Positions 53,372-63,956 of a stretch of DNA of 64,000 nucleotides are shown here, piece after piece; positions within the stretch are counted from its first letter, which is position 1; every line of letters begins with the position of its first letter. The position numbers and the translations under genes are program-made. Under the pieces are notes generated by a model. That model was not told the origin of the DNA. It saw nothing but the letters and a program-made list of their open reading frames with translations, and ran no database searches. The stretch comes from Ceratodon purpureus (Eukaryota > Streptophyta > Bryopsida > Pseudoditrichales > Ditrichaceae). The DNA lies in NCBI GenBank assembly GCA_014871385.1, contig CM026426.1, positions 19,788,270 through 19,852,269 of the forward strand, given 5' to 3'.

Positions 53372-55392
53372 ATGTCTCCCTTGGGCAAGACATCCCATCG
53401 TCCCAACAGAGGAAAAGCGGTTTTGCCAATTGAAGCAACTGATCGTGAGGCAATAGTTGTCAAGTCCGAGGTGCTATCACAGTGTCATACAGAGTCTACC
53501 TGGGAAGCGCCATTTGACTTAGAGGGGATTGAAAAGAGTTGAGAGAGAAGCTTGTCCTGGCTGCACCATGCTTGTTGGGTCGATCAGCTGCTGTCCACGA
53601 CCAAGATTTCTTCCATAGAGTGGTAGGACTTTGCAAGGAAGGTTGTACGCCCAAAGAAGTCACGGAGAAGATGGTTCCAGCAAACACATATGAGGAGACT
53701 TGGCCGCCTGGGGAGGGTGCAAACAAGACGCGCTACTTGCTGGACCGGTGTAAAGACTCCAAAGCCACGGGATATGTATCTGAGGATGTACCAACGAGTA
53801 TATGGCGATGCTCCCGACAACAAAGCATTCAGCCAAACTTTTCTACGCACATGTGTGTATTACTATAGTGGTGGGCAAGACAGCAACGTCTACTGGGCTG
53901 CTGCAGCTGCAAAGGTGAATCAAGAACGCCGAGCCCATGCTGCCAACAACCCACAGAAGCTGAGTCCTCCGGCGTTGAAGCAACAGATGGCGGGCATCAT
54001 CTCGGCGGTGGCAATGTATTATCTTCACAATGGTGTTGGCACCGGTGCTAGGAAAGTGGATGCATTGCTTAAGGAGTTGCAGTTGCAGACTTCAAAACTC
54101 TAGCAGTCAGCATCTGCGCTAGACAAGAAGAAGTTAGCTCACCTCGGTTTGCATGCCCAGATATTGGCGTCAGAAACCGAGGATGAGCGGTTGAACTCTA
54201 TGAAGGAAGATCTGCGGAGAAGGAGCAAGAAGCATGCTACAGCCGGAGAGCTCCAAGAGAAGGCGGATGTAGACAAGGAGCAACGGGAGATCAGCAAAGC
54301 AATTGCTGCAAACAACGATGCATTGGAGGCCGCCCAAGAGGAAGCAGCAACGCTGGCATCAACCTTAGAGCGCGACAGTTCAGCTTACCGGAGTTCCCAA
54401 GAGCAGCTGTGCCAACTCGAGAAGAATTGTGCATCTGAGAGAATTGCGCAGCATTCTATCAAGCCAAAACGCCCTGTTGGAAAGAATACGTCTGAAGCAG
54501 GCGTCCCTCTAAAAATTAACCTTGACTCAGCGTGTAGATGCTGCAACTACCTCTTTGTTTCAAACTATGCAGTGCCATATTCATGTAGTTGTTTGTTTCA
54601 CCCTTGGTGCTTGTTTCCAGCGCTGATTTCGGGACGTGGCAATTGCCCTCTCTGCTGCAAACTCGGTGATGCAAGTTGGTTGGAATCATGGGGGTTTGAT
54701 GGGCTGGAGCGCTCTGGTCCAGTCTCTCGTGACAGCAAAGGCAAATGTCTATCGAGTCCAGAAGACTCTGGCTTTGTGAAGCAAATGAGAGAAGATGCTG
54801 GCGATGCTCAAGGTCGACCAGCTCCAAAGGTGGCCAAAACGAAGGTCAAGGTAAAGGGTCCATCGCCTCAACCACCAATTTCTCCATTTATTCCACCGTT
54901 CCCACATCCCAAACCACTTGCTAGCCGACCCGCTGGCAGCATATACAGTGAAGTTGTCAATGTGGCCGTTGCAACCTTGGCGCATCACAGTAAATTTTAG
55001 TGTTTTTTTGCTCCCTGCATTTTTCAGAACTTTAGCCAAGGTTCTTTTTAGTTTAGTACCATGCTTACAATTTCAGTTATGATTTAATGTGCCGGAATTG
55101 TCCATGTGTTTGTTTGGAACCGCGTTGTCTCTCTAAAGAAATAAGTACTAATGCTAGATGTGTTGCCCTCTAAACAGCAAAACAAAAGCTAGAAGAGTTC
55201 AAGAGGGGGCTCCAGGAAGGTACAAGCCTTGTTCGGGACGTTGAACCATGCCCAACAGCTGCAGAGGACGTGCCAAGCCGTTCTTCCAACAAGCCAAGTA
55301 CTGGCAAGTTGCCACCAGCGCCACATTCCTCCCCAGTGTCACTGGATTTGTTGGTTGAGCAGAGCATATCGACCGTGGAGGGTTTCCCTTAG
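53372..55392 (+). pseudogene. Decayed coiled-coil/RING-like gene (copy 2)
   Basis: From ATG at 53372 (MSPLGKTSHRPNRGKAV) the order is FDLEGIEKS, REKLVLAAPCLLGR, FFHRVVGLCKEG, RYLLDRCKD, MYQRVYGDAPDNKAFSQTF and a helical region. Then come a coiled coil (about 54150-54460), a RING-like module (CRCCNYLF...YSCSCLFHPWC...GNCPLCC, about 54530-54660) and a Pro/Lys-rich tail. A probable last exon at 55178-55392 (after an AAACAG acceptor; LEEFKRGLQEG to STVEGFP-stop) would complete it. The frame changes twice near the start and an in-frame stop follows near 54100, so it looks broken, although introns could account for some of this. Copy 1 at 28.7 kb and the CACTA accessory ORF share its first half. 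Function is not known. Confidence 0.6.
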
Positions 55393-56535
55393 AGATGTAT
55401 TGAACAGACCTAGTGTTTAGTTCAAAGATGTTAGCGATCGAGTTTTATTATCATGGCGTTAGTACCAAAGTGGTTGTAGTGTTTATAATAGCTAAGCATG
55501 TACTCCATTCACTTCGTGGCCTTGGTGCTGAACATTTTGATGAAAAAAAAGTTGGCATTTTTTCACAACTTCATGACTTCATGGACGTTTCCACTTCCCC
55601 TTTGTTTCCACTCCATGGTCTTCCCACTTCACTCTGTTTCCACTTCGCTTGTTTCCACTTCACGCGTTACAATTCTACACTCTGTTTCTTCTTCCCGAGC
55701 TTACTGACGAATTCATTTAGTTCAGTCTCCATACTATGCATTGGAAAATCTTTCAATGAAGGATTTGCGGTGTTCATATGTGCCTGGCTTGTATGATTGT
55801 GTTCTTTTATGTTACCCAATGAGGCACACCCTAGTTTCTGTTGAATGAGTTTGCAGCTCAAGAATGATACTTTGGAGTTGTTGCTTCACTGCTTTAATCA
55901 GCCTTTTTTCCGAGGATAGGTGAACTCTAATTGGACAAGATAAGCGACCAAAGGACCGATTCTAATCAAATGACATGCATGCAACTCGCATCGACGTCGT
56001 TTAGATGTTGCTAGCAATTTATATTCTTTGTGTTGTATTTGCAGGTGGCGGCAACAAAGGCAAATTATTTTAAAGGCGGTGGCAACAAAGGCAGACTGAA
56101 TTATATTCTCTGTGTTGTATTTGCAGGTTGTTCAGATTTCTTGAACACCTAATTCAAAGCGAGGCACATTACATCGTAATTTATGTCACCAATGAAGAAA
56201 ATATTGAGGTTTGGTTAACTGTGTTGGGGTGATCTGGTTTTTCTGAATTCGTGTGAATACTGATCGCACATTTTTGTGAACACTGAGAATGGTACAAATA
56301 AGCTAATAAAGAATATACAAATTGAAACATGGATAATTGGGTAGAAAACAAACGTGTATTTACAAAACCTCCACCATTTAGCTAGAATTCAACCCTAGCT
56401 GAGCCATAGTTCCTATTCAGCTTGAGGTGTATAAAAAACTACCTTTCCAGGTCTACATCCGTTTAACTGCCTTGCGAGTTTACAACCTGTCTACTTAAAA
56501 ATACACCTGCGGCACTAGCCACTCTAAGCTCTAAA
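55393..56535. other. Intergenic DNA
   Basis: No gene is supported. A short run with four GTTTCCACT words lies at about 55587-55660, and a duplicated GGCGG(T)GGCAACAAAGGCA phrase lies near 56045-56090. Confidence 0.45.
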
Positions 56536-58006
56536 CTAGCTGGTAAGTGCTACTATCTCAAAAGTCCACGGTGGTAGAACTTGTGATACAGTGTTGGAAC
56601 CTTCGTGTCTGCGGTTCACCTTGACGTTTGGATACTCAACTCGCTTGAGCACAAAGCGGAATTCCTCTGGAGCCACGTCGCCCAAGGTGATAGCAACCTC
56701 TCGACGAATATGTGACAACGGCCACCCTCGACCAACTTCAAACCGTGCCATTGGCAGACCTTGAAAAAAACAAGGAAGCACCACCATGTCTTCTTCCCGC
56801 ACTTGGTCAATTTGTTCCCAAGTTACACCATCTTGCGCCAGACGCTCCCTCCCGTATTTAAAGTTCGAGTATAACACTGATCTTCCAACGTGGTACCTGT
56901 GCAATAAACACATATGAGAGCTTCACACAAGAGAGCTTCGGCCATAGCATGCAGAAATGGCATTACAATGGCAACAGCGGCAACAGTGGCAACAAGCATC
57001 AAATGATGACAACAGTGGCAACACACCTGAAGGTTACAGAAGGTAAGGATATTGTGCACCGCACAATATCCTTACCAAACACCACTTTGGTTTGCCAACC
57101 CGGATCCATCAGAGATGTGAACACTTCTTCCGAGGGATTCTCCACGATATACAGCGTGGATGTTCGTCTCATAGTGTCTTGAGCTGCAGCAAAAAGGTCT
57201 ACGAAGACATGTAGAGGAAGAAACCACTGGAGGTGGCCCATACGGCTCCCAGTGGTGGACTTTGTTACAAACTGAATGTCTGCATACAGTTTAGCTCTAA
57301 ATGCCTCACTAGTATGCATATCTGGGAGAGGCCACTCCGGATCACTGAATGATGGCAATAGCAGTGGCTCGAATGATCCATACAAAAGCCCTGGCGTAGG
57401 TGGAACATAGACAAGATTAGAAAAAAAGATGCCAACATCAAGCAGCTCCTTATACGACCGCCCATTGCGAGTTGCCTCACCAACATCGCTGTGCACAACC
57501 ATGATCACTCCTAGTATGGAATCAGGGTTGACCCAATCTTCAAAATACGGCTGGTATAAAACTGTTCCCAACACCCAAAGCAAACCACAAAATTAACGAC
57601 TCCTCGTCATAAAGGGATGGCCACATGAGAAAATTGATGGTTAGCTCAGAGTTAGTCGTGACTCACAATTGCATGGAACCCGATCCCGAGTAATCTGTGG
57701 ATCCAGTAGCACCTGATGCCTGTGGTAGGCATGCCTCACCAACACGGACTGCAGTTCCGGCTTGTTGGTGACAACCTTGCGATGATCTACCTTGAATTTA
57801 AAATCCATTATCTGAGCCTTGTAGGTTCCCCTCATGTCATTGCCGCCATGGCGTCGCGCATCTCTAGCCCAAGCCCCAATACTCCCAGGATTCAGCCTCA
57901 CCCATGACATCCGCTCATACCTCGTTGGAATCCATTCCCCATCGGCGTTGTGAGTGCTGTGCAGAACAACTGCAGCAACCAGCGAAGTTGGTCGGCGGTT
58001 CTCCAT
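56536..58006 (-). CDS. Unrecognised multi-exon protein gene
   Basis: Three minus-strand coding segments read well. Exon 1, 58006-57667 (MENRRPTSLVAAVVLHS to RDRVPCN), ends at a GTGAGT donor. Exon 2, 57561-57076, follows a GGGAACAG acceptor in matching phase and includes YQPYFEDWVNPDSI, VGIFFSNLVYVPPTPGLLYG, DIQFVTKSTTGSRMGHLQWF and ENPSEEVFTSLMDPGWQTKV, ending at GTAAGG. Exon 3, about 56896-56536, follows CACAG and includes YHVGRSVLYSNFKYGRERLA, VLPCFFQGLPMARFEVGRGW and IRREVAITLGDVAPEEFRFV. Exons 1 and 2 join in phase; exons 2 and 3 do not with the donors I see, so a small exon, another donor or decay is involved. The third part has a spacing loosely like ubiquitin-like folds, but I do not recognise the family. 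Confidence 0.5.
57042..57076. repeat. 16-bp perfect hairpin at an intron donor
   Basis: GGTAAGGATATTGTGC at 57042-57057 is exactly complementary to GCACAATATCCTTACC at 57061-57076, with the 3-base loop ACC. On the minus strand one arm begins with the predicted GTAAGG splice donor of the gene at 56536-58006, so the donor would be buried in the stem. Confidence 0.9.
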
Positions 58007-61000
58007 ACTTCCAACTACCTCAAGAACTTTCGATTCAAAGAATTTCGACAGTGTTCCTCACAGGCAACAACATCACAGCAACAGTTGCAAGCTGGTTCTT
58101 CCTAAACTCAAACAACCAATCATCCCACATTTCCCACCCAAAATCACCGTTGACCATCTATGGTCACATCAAGGTTCATTGAATGCCAGCGCCACTACCT
58201 GTCCCGACTCTCCAGCACGTGTGATGGTGTTGCCAACAAGGACATCCACTACGCGGCCCCAACACGTGTGTAGGTGTTGCCACCAAGGACAGCCAAGGCC
58301 CCAAAACCGAGGTACACCCCACTCCCAACAAGGACACTCGATTATCTTTTCACTCTACAAGCATTATCCAGGACCACCATCCGCGATTGGCTCCCACCCA
58401 TTGAAAATCTGATGTCACCGCCTTATACTCCACCATGGCATAGTGCATGTGGAGTTTCTTGGCAATTTTTATTTTGACAAAATCCGGATATTCCAATTTC
58501 GGATTTGGGCATCCCTGGACCTCAAAATTTCTCTAATGTTGATCAGACAAATAAAAGAGAGAAAATGGAAATCATGAGGACGCTCATGCGCGACCATCGT
58601 GATTCAAGTATACAGTTTTGAACTCTGAACTTAAAGTAGGAGTGTTTCCCTCCAACAAAAACCAAACCCCCCTATAGTTATTACATGCACTGTCATCTCC
58701 CTTGTTATGACCTTGTCAAGCACCTTCACTGCTTCCAAACAGGACATAAGTTTGTTTCTCATTGCATAATTTTCAATGTAAACTAAAAAGAGGAAGTCAC
58801 AGAAAGGGTGACTGAGATCCACCTCGAATGGAATAGTCACTTATAAGAAAAAAATTACAATTCTATTACATGACTTCTCTGCATACTGGACATGATGAGC
58901 CCCCCTTCCAATGGTCTACGTTCCTCTTGCTTGTGCCACTCACGTTTAGTTTGCACATCACTTCACTCCTTTGACACAACATGTATCAAAGCTCTGCTTT
59001 GTGAACTGTGCATTATATATTAACATGTCAAGGGAAAACAAAGTCGGAACTATACTTGAGATACTTGTAGATAGTGAGTCGCAAAAGTCTTGTGGTGCTT
59101 CACACCAATTCGACATCTCTTCACGTCTCGTTTGTTTGGAGAGACTGTTGTCTCCGTCTCCCACCACGAGCAGACCGCAGTTTGGTCCTCTGCACTAAGC
59201 GCGTCGCTCCGCTGCTTTCTGTCCTGAAGGCATTTTGTAGCGCTTTGATACGATACAGTTTTGATTCAAAACATTATTAAATCTGTTCACCCTCAACTCG
59301 ACAACTTAGCGGAATGTGGACTACTCATCAATAGCTGCAGAGCATGCAGCACAAACCTAAAACATCCCCAGCTCTGAACCCTTAACCCTTGTGCAAGGAG
59401 TGAGTCAAACCTGCATTTTTGACGCCCTCTTCTCCTTGAACTTATAGAGGCGGATGGTCAATACTCCTTCCTACGGTCGTCGTTGCCCCTGCAATAGATG
59501 AATTCATACGCATGTGAGGAGTATCCCGCCTTCAGCAAACGTTTATATCAGCTGCTTCGGAATCTCAGTACGTCCGAGTAGCTCCATTTCCTTCTGTGAT
59601 CGCATCCTCCATGGCCGCCGTTGCCTATTGTTGGTAACTGTTCTCTTTCTTGCACTTCTGAGAACGCGAATTTGGAATTCTTTTGTCATTCACATCTCAC
59701 ATCTGCTAGAGAACCCTAATTTCTTCGTAATCCCTAAGAAAGAAGTCCACACCTCCATTGGCAGCAAAAGAAGTTCTTCACTGTCCACGCACTTCACAGA
59801 TTCCCGCCGGCATCAGTCAGGAATTCTTCCGCCGTTCCTCTATCCATTAATTATGCCCCACACGTACAGAATCCACTTGGACTATTGATTGAAACTCTTA
59901 AATAAATTTTATTTAAACAAGAAATTTACAAAAGAATCCTCCCATTCGCACCCTTGAATACTTGATTGTAATTTTACCGTGGCTTGGCAGTCCCGCCTGG
60001 TGCACCTCATAAAGGAGGACAGCTCGTGCAGTCCACAGTATCAATGTTCCCATGAAAACTGCTCAACTACCGTTCAGGACGTGGCATTCTCACACGTCAC
60101 TTGCATTGCAAAGCCACTTCCTCTCCTCTGAATATAAAGTGAAACGTTGATAATGAATTTACACATTTTTCACTTTTTTTTTTATTCCTGCCCTAGGTAT
60201 TATAAATGTGATCATGAAAATGTATTTCAATATGTAAACTTTGTTGGGGAAGGGCCCAAAATGTTTTTGCCAAAAACAGTGCCTGGAAAACGTCGCGGTG
60301 GTACTTCTCGCTCACACAAATTTGCGAACAGCTTGTTTATGATCATTTCTACAACCCTATTTGACAAACGGAGGGCAGCGCAAAAACAAAAGTGGTTTCT
60401 AACAAAATACGCAACGGATTTTTCTACTTTTCAAAATGACTGCATTCACTTTGCTTCACTTCGACGGTTTCGTAGACCATCGTAAAAGTAGTGTCTTACT
60501 TTAAGATTTTGGGAACCTCTAGTGGATCAAGTCTACTTTCTATATTTGAAACTTAATTTTCCATATCCAAAAGTTAGGTGCCACTTTCTTTGCTGTTTAG
60601 AAGAAGGGCTGAAATTGACAATGAGATAGGCACTTTTTTGGTCCACTTTATTGTGCTTCCCCCCCACCATGGTGTTAGAGATCACGAAATAGTAAAGAGC
60701 TGACAAGGTTGATACACTGAGGAATAAGGTTTAGGACGGCTAGAGAAGACAAGTACATGTGACAAACGGGCGTCAACAAGGCAACAAGAAGCTTACTGCA
60801 GTGCGAGACGTCAGAACATGAAAAGAGTCGGAGGGTTTTAGGGGAAGACATGCAGCATAATGGTAGTGTCAGCTCGGGGATGGAAAAGATTAATAGAGAA
60901 GAGACCAGGAAGCGTGGAACAGGGTACAAGGACAAGAATTTCGAGGCACTCGAAGACAGCCAAGAAAAGCAGTGGAACATGGGACTAAATGCAAAGATGC

Positions 61001-61561
61001 GACGGAGAGCAGGGTCTGTCAGTGAAGGAAAACATGCGAGCGTGTCGGAAAACGCGTCGTACAAAATATCCCCCTAAGGTGTTCAAAAGTGATAAAACAC
61101 CTTAAAAGTGACTCGTGTATCGTTCCTGGGATTCTCTGAAGTGAGCAAAGTAGAGTGAATCTAGTGGAGGTGTCAAACAACCCAAAAGGTAAGCAAAACC
61201 GGAGGTTTAAACTACCTCCTATCCGGTTTTCCGGAAAGTCAAATCCGGATCCTTTCCTTTCCGGATCTGGAAACCCGGATCTTGCTCGTAAAGGGAGGAT
61301 TTCCTATAAAACCCTAACCTTCACAACCCATCAAAACCCTACAAAAACCCAACTAGATTATGGGCTGAAACACTCATACAATGCTGGAAACACTCAAAAG
61401 AAGTGGAAAAGTGAGTCAAAACTGTATAAAGAGGGTCAAATCTGCCCCAAAATTGTAGTACAGTAGCTCATAAAGTCTCCTCAATCTCTCCTAACTCTGA
61501 GTGCACTAGTGAGGAATGATCTCAAAAACCCTAAAACCTGCCTTAAGAGTCAAACAGAAAT
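58007..61561. other. Intergenic DNA without supported genes
   Basis: Frames at 57954-58412 (+), 59514-59888 (+), 60147-60485 (+) and 60675-61064 (-) lack domains, splice context or balanced composition and were not accepted. A small inverted repeat, TAAGGTGTT (61075-61083) with AACACCTTA (61096-61104), and a CCTATAAAACCCTAACC phrase near 61305 are the only motifs noted. Confidence 0.45.
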
Positions 61562-61630
61562 CATCCAGTCGGCGACGACAGAGTTCATCCAAGTCGGCTG
61601 TGATAGAGTTCATCCAGCCGACTGGATGAC
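61562..61630. repeat. 13-bp inverted repeat with internal copies
   Basis: TCATCCAGTCGGC at 61562-61574 is the exact reverse complement of GCCGACTGGATGA at 61618-61630. Between them AGAGTTCATCCA occurs twice, the first followed by AGTCGGC. The result is a compact cluster of one word in both orientations. Confidence 0.85.
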
Positions 61631-62153
61631 TGTCGGAGCCAGGGATGGAAAACTACAAAAAACTGCTGGGAACTAAGGAAGGGGGAGATGAACAATCTCC
61701 GGTAAACATTATCCCCTTTTTCCGGTAGTTCTGTCCTCAGAACGCGGGGCCTAGGGAAAATGGTGAAAGTAAAACTTGGCCAAGGTGATGGAAAAAATAA
61801 AAAAGTTAAAAGAAAGGATCATAGCAACAAACTAAGGGAAAGAAAACTAGAGCTCGGTCGACAGTTCTCAAGCCGGCGGCAATGGCGAAGTCGGCTCTGC
61901 GCAGGTAGGCTCGTCGTCTTCCAGCCAAGGCTTGAACGTAGGGTCGCGCTCCCGAACCTTTGAAGCCAATGTTGCTGCCTGGCATAGTCTACACGATGCG
62001 CTCGAAGCGCCAAATCGAGGTCTTGTTGTTTGGTGGCGGCGTAGTCTCGAACAGCACGGCTCAGGTCACGGGAGGGAAGAGTGAGGGCAGCCAGCTCCAA
62101 GGTCAGTCTCTGATTCTCCAGCAGGAGAAAATCAGCGTCGCGTAAGCGTGTGC
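61631..62153. other. Region downstream of the 600-residue ORF
   Basis: Probably the 3' flank of the minus-strand gene at 62154-63956. A minus-strand frame at 61819-62100 (LTLPSRDLSRAVRDYAATKQ) has a helical, protein-like composition and may be a further exon, or it may extend the same coiled coil in another frame; this is unresolved. Confidence 0.35.
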
Positions 62154-63956
62154 TTAGCTGTAACTCATGCTCGAGAGGCGAAGTGAGGGCTCCGGTCGGC
62201 TGTGTTGGAGAGGGGTGGCTGCTAACCTGTTCTGCAGCTCAGTGACCGAGGACTGCAGCCTGGCGTTGTCCAAGAGCACTGCCGCACGAACATCCTCAGA
62301 GAGTTGAAGTCGGTGGCTTACCTCGGCAACCTGTCCGGTGAGGGTGTTAATCGCTGATTCGAGTTGGATGACTCGATTGGCCGAAGCAAGGCGAGTAGCT
62401 TCCAACTGTCGGGCGGCCGCTCGTGTCCTGACGAGGACAGTGGCGATTGCATTCAAATTATTCAGCAACAGCTGAAAATCCGAAGGGGCGGTAGCACCAA
62501 TAGGAAGATTGCCAAACAAATCCTCAGGATGACCACCCGATGAGCCCCTTGACTGTTGTCCCCGTGACTGTGGATGCTGTGAGGATCTAGCATTAGCTCG
62601 GTCAGCTGCGGCCGTCGGTGCTGGCGTAGTGCAACGAGATGCGGTTGGGTTGGTCGGCCCGGGTACTGGCGCAGTCGGCGCCATTCTCGAGGCTAAGTGG
62701 TGCAGAAAATGACTCAAATCGACAAGGGGTCGCCATGATATAATCGCCCTGCTCGTGCTCGTGAGACCTGCGGTGCCGGGTTGCTCCAGGGGTATCGCAG
62801 TCGGCTGTGTCGAATATGTCGAAGGTGGCGGCGACGAGACTGGTTGCGGGTCCATAGTGAGCGATTCACTAGAGGAGCTACATACGCGTGTGGAGGGAAC
62901 TCTCGGAGGCGCTATGACACGGCCGACCACAAGGGGCTCCGAGTCGGAGGAGTCCGTAGCAGGGACAGTTGTAGGGGAGCGGGACCGTAAACGGTACCTG
63001 CAGGACGGGGAGGCTATAACTGTGGGAAGCATGCCCGGAGGGCCGTCGTTGATGGTGGGAGGGTGGTCGGCAGGTAGGCTTCGGTTGCTGGTGCGGGTCA
63101 ACCGCCGTGAAGAGCGACCGACATCGGAAGATCCTTCCTGGGACTTTGACGTTGGGGTAGTGGCCACAGGTATCTCTGCCGAAGCCGTGAGCGTGGTTAG
63201 GAGGTGATCGCCACTTGTCTGGTCACGCAGTGCTGAGCCGATGGGGTTCTGAGGCTGAGGATCACTGACTGGAGCACCCTCGTGACTTCCATCTAACGTA
63301 TCCCTGCTTGAAGAAACAGGGGGAGGAGTGGTGACCTCTTCACGATCCGGAAACCAGGTTGATAGGATGGCGTCCATCACAGGTGCCCCTCTGAGTCGTC
63401 TTGTACCGGGAGCTTGAGAGTGGATATAAACCAGGTGGCGACGAAGGTTGGTAAGCACAAAGTGAGACCAATCGAAGGTCTGGTCACTGGCACCGGCCTC
63501 TTCGGCTGCAAAGAGATGCTCCAAGGTGTTGTTACTGACAAAAATATGCCGCCCTTTAAATCCAATGGCATCGCCAAGAGCTTGGACTTGTACCTGGTAG
63601 TCTGGCTGGAGGGCAGTGCCCCGGTTACCGTCGTGTTTGTGGTCGGCTGCGCTGAGGCCGTACCTTGCGTAGCGGCGGTGGAACCCATGAACTGGCTTGT
63701 GGCTTGCCAAGTCTATACCATCCTCGAAACCCAGGGCAGCCCTGATGACGAAGGCTCTAACCTCCACGGGTTTGCCCCGCACCATAGAGCGGATAGGGCC
63801 CCCAAGCTCGGCAGCAGGTCGGCGCTTACCGGGAGGTGGCTGAACATACTCGAACCCTTCGACAAAGTCCAGTATCAGTTCTGTACGGGGCTTCGGCCAG
63901 TTGAAGTTATAAAAAACTTCGAGACTGGTCTGTGCGGCCCAATCGTCGTTTGACAT
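62154..63956 (-). CDS. Transposon-type protein, 600 residues
   Basis: A single long frame whose N-terminal 210 residues, with VFYNFNWPKPRTELILDFVE, IRSMVRGKPVEVRAFVIRAA, LGFEDGIDL and WSHFVLTNLRRHLVYIHSQA, resemble the putative plant transposon protein domain (transposase_32 type: FYANL-like start, RGK..V..., then LG). A Ser/Pro/Thr-rich linker of about 260 residues follows, then a C-terminal coiled coil (LLLNNLNAIATVLVRTRAAA, VIQLESAINTLTGQVAEV). Such proteins are found as extra ORFs of plant transposable elements; which class this one belongs to cannot be seen here, as no element ends are visible. The start at 63956 is the first methionine; the frame could continue upstream beyond the window edge through an intron. 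It looks whole within the window. Confidence 0.6.
   Translation of the reverse strand: MSNDDWAAQTSLEVFYNFNWPKPRTELILDFVEGFEYVQPPPGKRRPAAELGGPIRSMVRGKPVEVRAFVIRAALGFEDGIDLASHKPVHGFHRRYARYGLSAADHKHDGNRGTALQPDYQVQVQALGDAIGFKGRHIFVSNNTLEHLFAAEEAGASDQTFDWSHFVLTNLRRHLVYIHSQAPGTRRLRGAPVMDAILSTWFPDREEVTTPPPVSSSRDTLDGSHEGAPVSDPQPQNPIGSALRDQTSGDHLLTTLTASAEIPVATTPTSKSQEGSSDVGRSSRRLTRTSNRSLPADHPPTINDGPPGMLPTVIASPSCRYRLRSRSPTTVPATDSSDSEPLVVGRVIAPPRVPSTRVCSSSSESLTMDPQPVSSPPPSTYSTQPTAIPLEQPGTAGLTSTSRAIISWRPLVDLSHFLHHLASRMAPTAPVPGPTNPTASRCTTPAPTAAADRANARSSQHPQSRGQQSRGSSGGHPEDLFGNLPIGATAPSDFQLLLNNLNAIATVLVRTRAAARQLEATRLASANRVIQLESAINTLTGQVAEVSHRLQLSEDVRAAVLLDNARLQSSVTELQNRLAATPLQHSRPEPSLRLSSMSYS

Noticed and set aside
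59514-59888. 124-residue plus-strand frame
   Set aside because: No domain, weak composition, and an AGAGAACCCTAATTTCTTCG-like leader phrase inside it suggests untranslated sequence rather than coding.
60147-60485. 112-residue plus-strand frame
   Set aside because: Begins in a T-rich tract and shows no family features; could be a relic but cannot be supported.
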